Of a DNA stretch of 64,000 bases, positions 58,056-64,000 are shown piece by piece. Source of the stretch: Actinoallomurus spadix (lineage in GTDB: Bacteria > Actinomycetota > Actinomycetes > Streptosporangiales > Streptosporangiaceae); the NCBI RefSeq assembly GCF_024055725.1, contig NZ_JAMXMX010000015.1, positions 1 to 64,000 of the forward strand, given 5' to 3'. The notes below the pieces were generated by a model. The model was not told the origin of the DNA, did no database searches, and saw only the letters and a program-made list of their open reading frames with translations. Numbering within the stretch: position 1 is the stretch's first letter; every line of letters begins with the position of its first letter. Both the position numbers and the translations under genes were made by a program.

Positions 58056-58817
58056 ATGTACGCCGAGGAACGCCAGCAGGAGATTCTCCAACGCACTCGC
58101 GAGGCCGGCCGGGTCGACGTCGTGACACTCGCGGAGGACTTCGGCGTCACGATGGAGACGATCCGCCGGGACCTCACCGTCCTCGAACGCGCCGGCGCGC
58201 TGCGCCGCGTGCACGGCGGCGCGATCCCGGTCGAGCGCCTGGGCTTCGAGCCCGCGCTCGCCGCCCGTGACGCGGTGCTGACCGCCGAGAAGGAGCGCAT
58301 CGCCAAGGCCGCCCTCGCCGAGCTGCCCCAGGAAGGCTCGATCATCATCGACGCGGGCTCGACGACCGGGCGTCTCGTGCAGGTCCTGCCGAGCGACCGG
58401 GAGCTGACCGTCATCACCAACTCCCCGCCCCTGGCGACCGTCCTCGCCACCCGCTCCAACCTCAACGTGATCATGCTGGGCGGCCGTGTCCGCGGGCGCA
58501 CCCTCGCCACGGTCGACGACTGGGCGATGCGGCCGCTGGACCGGCTCCGCGTCGACGTGGCGTTCATGGGGACGAACGGCTGCTCCGTCGAGGCCGGGCT
58601 CACCACGCCCGATCCGGCCGAGGCCGCGATGAAGGAGTCGATGATGAGGGCCGCGCGGCGCACGGTCGTCCTCGTCGACCACACGAAGGTCGGGAACGAC
58701 TACCTCGCCCGGTTCGCCGCGCTGTCCGAGGTCAGCCTCCTGATCACGGACACCGGGCTGAACGCCGGACTGGCGGCCGACCTCGCCGCGGAAGGCCCCG
58801 AGGTCGTCCGCGTGTGA
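58056..58817 (+). CDS. DeoR-family transcriptional regulator
   Basis: 253-aa DeoR/GlpR-type regulator. The N-terminal helix-turn-helix VDVVTLAEDFGVTMETIRRDLTVLERAG is followed by LRRVHGGAIP and the phosphosugar-sensing domain (GSIIIDAGSTTGRLVQVLP; VITNSPPLATVL; VAFMGTNGCSVEAGLTTPDP). DeoR proteins of this type respond to sugar phosphates, which fits control of the convergent hexitol PTS operon, whose intermediates are phosphorylated. They share a terminator at 58833-58867. Confidence 0.92.
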   Translation: MYAEERQQEILQRTREAGRVDVVTLAEDFGVTMETIRRDLTVLERAGALRRVHGGAIPVERLGFEPALAARDAVLTAEKERIAKAALAELPQEGSIIIDAGSTTGRLVQVLPSDRELTVITNSPPLATVLATRSNLNVIMLGGRVRGRTLATVDDWAMRPLDRLRVDVAFMGTNGCSVEAGLTTPDPAEAAMKESMMRAARRTVVLVDHTKVGNDYLARFAALSEVSLLITDTGLNAGLAADLAAEGPEVVRV

Positions 58818-58832
58818 ACCCTCGGGAAGAAC

Positions 58833-58867
58833 CGTGAACGCCCCCGCCGTCGGCGGGGGCGTTCACG
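58833..58867. terminator. bidirectional terminator between deoR-type gene and ptsI
   Basis: CGTGAACGCCCCCGCCG (58833-58849) pairs perfectly over 17 bp with 58851-58867 around a single central T. It is located between the convergent DeoR and PTS enzyme I genes, 16 bp after the first stop and 9 bp from the second. Confidence 0.85.
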
Positions 58868-58875
58868 CGGCCTGA

Positions 58876-60540
58876 TCAGGAGGAGAGCACGGCGGCGCGG
58901 GCCTCGGCGGCGTCGGCGGCGTCGAGGGCGCGCCGCGCCAGGTCCTCGCACGCGGCGCGGTCGTGCGCGGCGAGGCGGGCGCGTACGGCGGGCACGCTGC
59001 GCGCGCTCATCGACAGCTTCGTCACGCCCAGGCCCACCAGCACCGGGGCGAGGGCGGGGTCGGCGGCGGCCTCGCCGCACACCCCGACGGACCGTCCGCT
59101 GCGCCGGCCCGCCTCCGCGCAGGCGGCGATGAGCTGCAGCAGCGCCGGTTGCCACGGGTCGAGCAGGTCGGCGAGGGCGCCCGACTGCCGGTCGGCGGCG
59201 AGGGTGTACTGGCTGAGGTCGTTCGTTCCGATGCTGAGGAAGTCGGCGACCTGGAGGAGACGGTCGGCCCGCAGCGCGGCGGCCGGCACCTCCACCATCA
59301 CGCCCGCGGTGCGCAGGCCGAACGCCCGGGCCCGTTCGACGAACGCGGCGGCCTCGACGGGCGTCGAGACCATGGGCGCCATGACCCAGACGTCCGCGGT
59401 CGCCTGCTCGGCGGCCCGCGCGACGGCCTCGAGCTGGGTGTCGAGGATCTCGGGCCGGTCCCGGGCGACGCGCAGGCCGCGCACGCCGAGTGCCGGGTTC
59501 GGCTCCTCGGGGAGGCCGAGGAACGGCAGCGGCTTGTCGGCGCCGGCGTCCAGCGTCCGTACGACGACGGTGCCCTCGGGGAACAGCGCGAACGCCTCGG
59601 CGTACGCGGCGACCTGCTCGTCCAGGCCCGGCGCGTCCTTGCGGCCGAGGAACAGGAACTCGGTGCGGAACAGCCCGACCCCGGCGACCCCGTCCAGGTC
59701 CGCACCCCGCAGGTCGGCCGCGGATCCGATGTTGACCATGAGGTCGACGGGATGGCCGTCCGCCGTACGGCCTGGACCGCGCCCGGCGGTGAGCCGGCTG
59801 CGCTCCTCGGCCGCCCGCGCGCGTACGCCGGCGGCCTCGTCGTCGCCGACGCCCGCGCGGACCTGGCCGCTCGTGCCGTCCACGGCGACCACCGTGCCCT
59901 CCGGGACCTCCAGGATCCCGGCGCAGCCGACCACGGCGGGCAACCCGAGCGCCCGCGCGAGGATGGCGGTGTGGCTGGTCGGCCCGCCGCGCTCGGTGAC
60001 GAGGGCGAGGACGGTGCCCGTGTCGAGGCCGACCGTGTCGGCGGGCGCGAGGTCGTCGGCGACCAGGACGAACGGGTGCCCGGGGGACGGCAGGCCCGGC
60101 ATCGGCCGGCCCAGCGCCGCGGCGATCGCCCGGTGCGCGATGTCGTCGAGGTCCGCGGCGCGTTCGCCGAGGTACCCGCCGAGGGAGGCGAGCAGCTCAC
60201 GGTGCCGATCGAACGTGGACCGCAGGGCGTGCGCGGCGTCCTCCCCGGCCCGTACGCGCTCGGCCACCCCGTCCCGCAGGGTCGGGTCGGCGGCGATCAT
60301 CGCCTGCGCGGACAGGATGTCCCGCGCCTCCCCGTCCGCGGCCTCGGAGCGGGCCCGCAGGTCGGCCTCGGCGGCCTCCAGGGCCCGTACGGCGTCGGCG
60401 AGTTCGCGTTCGGGGTCGGTGACGGGGCGAGGGTCCGGCAGGGCCGGCGGGGCCGCCATCCGCGCCACCGCCCCGGCGGACAGGCCGGGACCGACCCCGA
60501 TGCCCTGCAGGGCCCGCGGCGGGGCGTCGAGGTCAGGCAT
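58876..60540 (-). CDS. ptsI: phosphoenolpyruvate-protein phosphotransferase (PTS enzyme I)
   Basis: 554-aa enzyme I, which passes phosphate from PEP to HPr. Active-site His190 is in GGPTSHTAILARALGLPAVV; the HPr-binding helical part precedes it. The C-terminal PEP-binding barrel shows GVGLFRTEFLFLGR, EGTVVVRTLDAGADKPLP, MAPMVSTPVEAAAF, FLSIGTNDLSQYTLAADRQ and VGVCGEAAADP with the conserved Cys. Its start overlaps the HPr gene by 8 bp. Last gene of the PTS operon. Confidence 0.94.
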   Translation of the reverse strand: MPDLDAPPRALQGIGVGPGLSAGAVARMAAPPALPDPRPVTDPERELADAVRALEAAEADLRARSEAADGEARDILSAQAMIAADPTLRDGVAERVRAGEDAAHALRSTFDRHRELLASLGGYLGERAADLDDIAHRAIAAALGRPMPGLPSPGHPFVLVADDLAPADTVGLDTGTVLALVTERGGPTSHTAILARALGLPAVVGCAGILEVPEGTVVAVDGTSGQVRAGVGDDEAAGVRARAAEERSRLTAGRGPGRTADGHPVDLMVNIGSAADLRGADLDGVAGVGLFRTEFLFLGRKDAPGLDEQVAAYAEAFALFPEGTVVVRTLDAGADKPLPFLGLPEEPNPALGVRGLRVARDRPEILDTQLEAVARAAEQATADVWVMAPMVSTPVEAAAFVERARAFGLRTAGVMVEVPAAALRADRLLQVADFLSIGTNDLSQYTLAADRQSGALADLLDPWQPALLQLIAACAEAGRRSGRSVGVCGEAAADPALAPVLVGLGVTKLSMSARSVPAVRARLAAHDRAACEDLARRALDAADAAEARAAVLSS

Positions 60541-60817
60541 CCGCCGGTTCCTCGGCGTCCAGGTCGCGGGCGAGCAGGGCGGCGAGGGCGTCGAGGGCCG
60601 CGTCGGCTCCCGGACCGTCCGCCTCGAGGGTCACCTCGGTGCCGTGCCCGACGCCGAGGGACAGTACCGCCAGCATGCTGGCGGCGGGCACGGCCGGGCC
60701 GTCGCCGACGCGGATGCGCACGGGCGTCTCCTGGTCGGCGGCGGCCTTGACGAACAGGGCCGCGGGCCTCGCGTGCAGGCCGGTGCGCGCGGCGACGGCC
60801 ACGGTACGTGTGGGCAT
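60533..60817 (-). CDS. ptsH: HPr phosphocarrier protein
   Basis: 94-aa HPr. Phosphorylation site His15 in TGLHARPAALFV and the regulatory-region Ser47 in AASMLAVLSLG. ATG at 60815-60817. It lies between the dehydrogenase gene and ptsI in the same operon, so this system carries its own general PTS components. Confidence 0.93.
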   Translation of the reverse strand: MPTRTVAVAARTGLHARPAALFVKAAADQETPVRIRVGDGPAVPAASMLAVLSLGVGHGTEVTLEADGPGADAALDALAALLARDLDAEEPADA

Positions 60818-60830
60818 GTCCACTCCCTCG

Positions 60831-61865
60831 TCAGGGCTCGATGGTGACCTTGATGGCGACGCCACGGGACACGATGTCGATGCCCTCGAGGACGTCGGCC
60901 AGCGGCAGGTGGTGGGTGATCAGATCGGCGACGGGCACCGCGCCCGAGGCGATGAGATCGAGGGCGCGGGCGTTGTGGGCCGGGCTGGACCCGTTGGCGC
61001 CCACGATCGTCAGCTCCCGGTAGTGCACGAGGTTCGAGTCGCAGGAGATCACCGGGTTGTCCTTCGGCAGCCCGCCGAAGAAGCTGATCCGGCCCTGCCG
61101 CGCGGCCATCTGCAGCGCCTGCTCCTGCGCGGCGCCGGAGGCTGCGGCGGTGATGACGACGTCCGCGCCGCGGCCGTTCGTCAGCTTCAGCACCTGGTCG
61201 ACGACGTCCGTGCCGGTGAGCGCGGCGTCGGGGTCGACTCGCTCGGCCGACATGGCCAGCCGTTCGGCGTTGAGGTCGACCAGGAAGACCCGCGCGGCGC
61301 CCCGGGAGCGGGCCAGCCGTACGTGCAGGCAGCCGATCGGCCCGGCGCCCATGACCACGACGTCGTCGCCCTCGCCCACGCGGGCGAGCTCCTGGCCGTT
61401 GAGCACGCAGGCGAGCGGCTCGGCCACGGACGCCTCGGCGAAGCCGACGCCGTCGGGGATGCGGTTCAGGCCGTCGACGGCGAGGACCTTGGCGGGCACG
61501 ATCGTGTACTCGGCGAACCCGCCGTCGTAGTGATAGCCCATCGACTCCTGGTTCGGGCAGACGGTGCGGTGGCCCCGGCGGCACTCCTCGCACTGCCCGC
61601 ACGGGATCGCCGCGATCACCTGCACCCGGTCGCCCGGGGCCCAGCCGGTCACACCCTCGCCGACCTCGGCGACCTCACCGGCGATCTCGTGCCCCATGAC
61701 ACGTGGCGGCCGGATGTGGTGGTGGCCGTGCTTGTAGATCTTGACGTCGGTGCCGCAGGTCGAGCAGTTGCGCACCCGGATCTTGACCTCTCCCGGGCCG
61801 GGGGATGGCTCGGGCGCCTCTTCGAGACGGATGTCCCCGGGCGCGTGGAAACGGGCGACCTTCAC
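60831..61865 (-). CDS. zinc-dependent polyol/hexitol-phosphate dehydrogenase-like protein
   Basis: 344-aa MDR dehydrogenase of the sorbitol/GatD type. Catalytic zinc residues Cys37 (NCSTCGTDVKIY) and GHEIAGEV; structural zinc from CGQCEECRRGHRTVC; NAD motif VVMGAGPIGCLHVRLA. Galactitol-1-phosphate dehydrogenase (GatD) is zinc-dependent and belongs to this family, whereas mannitol-1-phosphate dehydrogenase does not. In a PTS operon it probably oxidises the imported hexitol phosphate to a ketose phosphate for the PfkB kinase. Its start overlaps the EIIA stop. Confidence 0.85.
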   Translation of the reverse strand: MKVARFHAPGDIRLEEAPEPSPGPGEVKIRVRNCSTCGTDVKIYKHGHHHIRPPRVMGHEIAGEVAEVGEGVTGWAPGDRVQVIAAIPCGQCEECRRGHRTVCPNQESMGYHYDGGFAEYTIVPAKVLAVDGLNRIPDGVGFAEASVAEPLACVLNGQELARVGEGDDVVVMGAGPIGCLHVRLARSRGAARVFLVDLNAERLAMSAERVDPDAALTGTDVVDQVLKLTNGRGADVVITAAASGAAQEQALQMAARQGRISFFGGLPKDNPVISCDSNLVHYRELTIVGANGSSPAHNARALDLIASGAVPVADLITHHLPLADVLEGIDIVSRGVAIKVTIEP

Positions 61866-62308
61866 TGCGTGACCTCCTCTGCGTCCGGCTGCAACAGCCG
61901 GATGACCTCATCGACATCGGTGCTCTCCCGGAGGGCGCGGGCCTTGTCCGGGTCGAGCAGGATCTGGGCGAGCTCTGACAGCAACCGCACGTGCCCGTCG
62001 CCCTTCGCGGCGATGCCGACGCACAGGACGACGTGGTTGCCGTCCCAGTCGACTCCGCCGGGGAAGCGCAGGACGCACAGCGCGTCGTGGCGTACGGCGT
62101 CCTTGCCGGCGAGCGTGCCGTGCGGGATGGCGACGCCCTCGCCGACGTACGTCGAGATCGAGCGCTCGCGTTCCACCATGGCCTCGACGTACGTGGTGTC
62201 GACGGCGCCGACGTCGAGCAGCGTCCGCCCGCACTGGCGGATCGCGTCGTCGCGGTCGGCCGCCACCGCGTCGAGGCGTACGGCGGCGCGGTCGAGCAGG
62301 TCAGGCAC
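61862..62308 (-). CDS. PTS EIIA component, mannitol/fructose family
   Basis: 148-aa EIIA. The phosphorylated His63 lies in GEGVAIPHGTLAGKDAV, the family signature. VVLCVGIAAKGDGHVRLLSELAQIL is typical of the EIIA-Mtl/Fru domain. It takes phosphate from HPr and hands it to the EIIB encoded immediately upstream, with an 8-bp gene overlap. Confidence 0.92.
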   Translation of the reverse strand: MPDLLDRAAVRLDAVAADRDDAIRQCGRTLLDVGAVDTTYVEAMVERERSISTYVGEGVAIPHGTLAGKDAVRHDALCVLRFPGGVDWDGNHVVLCVGIAAKGDGHVRLLSELAQILLDPDKARALRESTDVDEVIRLLQPDAEEVTQ

Positions 62309-62600
62309 TGATCTCGCTCCCGTCCTTGATCGCCTTGACGAGGCGGGTCACCGCCGGGTCGCCGATGAACACCTGGAACGTGATGATCGGTTTGTCCGGC
62401 GCGCCGGCCTTCGCCCGGGCGCCGAGGCCGGCGTGGCAGACCACGACGTCGGCGTCGGCGGGGATGTTGTTGACCGGGGTGTGCTCCACCGCGACCGCGT
62501 TCTTCTTCAGCTCCTTGCGGAGCTGGCTGGCGAGCATGACGCTGCTGCCCATGCCCGCGTCGCAGGCCACGACCAGCTTCTTGACGTCCTTGCCGTTCAT
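62301..62600 (-). CDS. PTS EIIB component, mannitol type
   Basis: 99-aa EIIB. The active-site Cys13 is in LVVACDAGMGSSVMLA, the P-loop-like phosphocysteine signature of mannitol EIIB. It is encoded as a separate protein, unlike MtlA fusions of enteric bacteria. It sits 6 bp downstream of the EIIC gene. Confidence 0.92.
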   Translation of the reverse strand: MNGKDVKKLVVACDAGMGSSVMLASQLRKELKKNAVAVEHTPVNNIPADADVVVCHAGLGARAKAGAPDKPIITFQVFIGDPAVTRLVKAIKDGSEISA

Positions 62601-62606
62601 TCGTCG

Positions 62607-63752
62607 TCACGCTCCCTGGGGTTCGGGGTGGGTGGTGGGCTGCGCCGTCTCCTGCGGCGTCTCGTTCACGGCTCCGTCATCGGCCTCGGCGTCGGCCTCC
62701 TTCTCGGCGAACCGCCCGAAGCCGAGGAGCAGGGAGCCGACGGCGAACGACACGCCCGCGGCGACCAGCACGCCCGCGAAGACGCCGAACCAGCCGCCCT
62801 TCGGGGTCTCCGCCGCGTACGCGAAGATGCTGCCCGGCGACGGCGTGGCGACCAGGCCGGCGCCGGTGATCATGAACGTTCCGATGCCCGCGGCGCCGCC
62901 CGCGATCGAGGCGAGGATCATACGGGGCTTCATCAGGATGTACGGGAAGTAGATCTCGTGGATCCCGCCGAGGAACTGGATGATGATCGCGGCGGGCACG
63001 CTGGGCCGCAGCGTCTTCGGCCCGAACAGCAGGTAGGCGACGAGAACGCCCAGGCCGGGGCCGGGGTTGGACTCCAGCATGAACAGGATCGACTTGCCGT
63101 GCCGGGCCGCCTCCGCGACACCGAGCGGGCCGAGCACGCCGTGGTTGACGGCGTTGTTGAGGAACAGCACCTTCGCGGGCTCGATCAGCACGGATGCGAA
63201 GGGCAGCAGGTGGTGGTTGATCAGCCACGTGACGCCGTGGCCGGCCGCGGTGGTGACGTTCCGCACGATGGGGGCGACGCCCCAGACCCCGAACAGGGCC
63301 GCGGCGCCGCCGATGATCCCGGCGGTGAAGTTGTCCACCAGCATCTCGAAGCCGGCCTTGGTCCGCTCGGCGGTGAACTCGTCGACCTTCTTCAGGACGT
63401 ACGCCGCCAGCGGTCCGAGGATCATCGCGCCGAGGAACATCGGGATCTTGGCGCCGACGACGACGCCGACGGTCGCGACCGCGCCCACCACGGCGCCGCG
63501 CTGGCCGTGCACCATGCGCCCGCCGGTGTAACCGATGAGCACCGGGAGCAGCAGTGTGATGATCGGGTCGACGAGGGCCGCGAACTGCTTGTCCGGCAGC
63601 CAGCCGGTCGGGATGAACAGCGCGGTGATCAGGCCCCAGGCGATGAAGGCCCCGATGTTGGGCATCACCATCCCGGCCAGATATCCGCCCAGGCGCTGGA
63701 TCTGGGCCTTGACGCCGGTACCGGTGACGGTGGGGGTGTACGCAGTGGCCAT
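62607..63752 (-). CDS. PTS EIIC component, mannitol type
   Basis: 381-aa membrane permease of the MtlA EIIC kind. GGYLAGMVMPNIGAFIAWGLITALF at the N-terminus, then MVHGQRGAVVGAVATVGVVVG, VKVLFLNNAVNHGVLGPLG-type loop (AKVLFLNNAVNHG) and FLGGIHEIYFPYILMKP with the GGIHEIYFPY signature. The final 45 residues are acidic and Pro/Thr-rich. The substrate is a hexitol, probably mannitol, by EIIC similarity. ATG at 63750-63752. Confidence 0.93.
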   Translation of the reverse strand: MATAYTPTVTGTGVKAQIQRLGGYLAGMVMPNIGAFIAWGLITALFIPTGWLPDKQFAALVDPIITLLLPVLIGYTGGRMVHGQRGAVVGAVATVGVVVGAKIPMFLGAMILGPLAAYVLKKVDEFTAERTKAGFEMLVDNFTAGIIGGAAALFGVWGVAPIVRNVTTAAGHGVTWLINHHLLPFASVLIEPAKVLFLNNAVNHGVLGPLGVAEAARHGKSILFMLESNPGPGLGVLVAYLLFGPKTLRPSVPAAIIIQFLGGIHEIYFPYILMKPRMILASIAGGAAGIGTFMITGAGLVATPSPGSIFAYAAETPKGGWFGVFAGVLVAAGVSFAVGSLLLGFGRFAEKEADAEADDGAVNETPQETAQPTTHPEPQGA

Positions 63753-63781
63753 GTAGGGCCTCCTAGTGATCTGCGTGTGGA

Positions 63782-64000
63782 TCAGGCGATGAGCGACCGG
63801 CCGAGGTCCGGACGCGTGTGGATGCGGACGATGTCGCGCCGGATGTCCTCCGGGCGCGGCATCCGGCTGGCGGGCAGGCCGACCGCTGCGGCCCCCCATG
63901 CCAGCCCTTCGGCCAGTGCCGGAGCCCCCCGTGCCCCGGCGGCCAGGAAACCGGCGAGCAGTGCGTCGCCCGCGCCGACGGTGCTGCGCGGCACGGCGAC
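63782..64000 (-). CDS. PfkB-family kinase (1-phosphofructokinase type), C-terminal part
   Basis: The last 72 codons of a ribokinase-family sugar kinase; the gene continues beyond the right edge. The catalytic-base/anion-hole motif STVGAGDALLAGFLAAG is complete. Position at the head of the PTS operon (28 bp before EIIC) fits a fructose-1-phosphate or tagatose-6-phosphate kinase. Which one cannot be decided without the N-terminus. Confidence 0.85.
   Translation of the reverse strand, partial: VAVPRSTVGAGDALLAGFLAAGARGAPALAEGLAWGAAAVGLPASRMPRPEDIRRDIVRIHTRPDLGRSLIA

Overview
The window is very GC-rich, densely packed chromosome from an actinomycete. WhiB7 with an AT-hook, mycoredoxin, UvrD2, UPF0182, PPA1309-family, DUF2342 and Lon-like PDZ proteins are all hallmarks of Actinomycetota. 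A member of Streptosporangiales/Thermomonosporaceae is my best guess, from gene content only. Most starts are GTG or ATG behind GGAGG-like sites, and many genes overlap by 4 bp (ATGA/GTGA).

Layout. 0.25-3.1 kb: a LacI regulator divergent from a secreted GH28 pectinase. 3.2-13.3 kb: housekeeping genes (initiator tRNA-fMet with its terminator, UPF0182, PPA1309, Lon-like PDZ protease, MoaE, epimerase, DUF2342, Nudix). 13.4-15.2 kb: a small protein plus a Sll1717-type P-loop ATPase. 15.3-23.5 kb: tailoring-type redox genes and two TetR regulators (O-methyltransferase, two FAD monooxygenases, a questin-oxidase-like protein, SDR, amine-dehydrogenase-like protein). 23.5-31.9 kb: an eight-gene operon for hexuronate uptake and catabolism, headed by its own LacI gene with a perfect palindromic operator. 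32-35.4 kb: DUF2064-like protein, YgjP-type metallopeptidase, a cluster of DnaA-box-like sites, a tnpB-less IS605-like element, and AarF.

35.4-40.6 kb: a compact five-gene accessory operon of fatty-acyl-AMP-ligase-like enzyme, ACP, P450 and two FabH-fold proteins that both appear to lack the Cys-His-Asn triad. 41.2-43.7 kb: Zn-ribbon protein, WhiB7 with a uORF/terminator leader, and a TrmH-type methyltransferase. 44.1-51.9 kb: a WS/DGAT-like acyltransferase followed by an apparent phenylpropanoid operon: MIO ammonia-lyase with Tyr-type selectivity residues, HxxxC heme aromatic hydroxylase, caffeoyl-CoA-type O-methyltransferase, zinc alcohol dehydrogenase, and a 4CL-like ligase fused to an SDR. 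Together these resemble a bacterial version of the plant monolignol steps (lyase, 3-hydroxylase, CCoAOMT, 4CL, reductase, CAD).

52-55.4 kb: TesB, UvrD2, mycoredoxin. 55.4-58.8 kb: MDR oxidoreductase, a GH16-ricinB glucanase gene split by one in-frame TAG, and a DeoR regulator. 58.9-64 kb: a PTS operon carrying its own EI and HPr, EIIA/B/C of mannitol type, a zinc hexitol-phosphate-type dehydrogenase and a PfkB kinase cut by the window edge.

The two accessory blocks (35.4-40.6 and 44.1-51.9 kb) interrupt a group of housekeeping genes (aarF, whiB7, trmH-like, tesB, uvrD2, mrx1) that I remember as close neighbours in other actinobacteria, so this looks like an integration-prone segment. All functional calls rest on motif reading by eye; no database search was possible.
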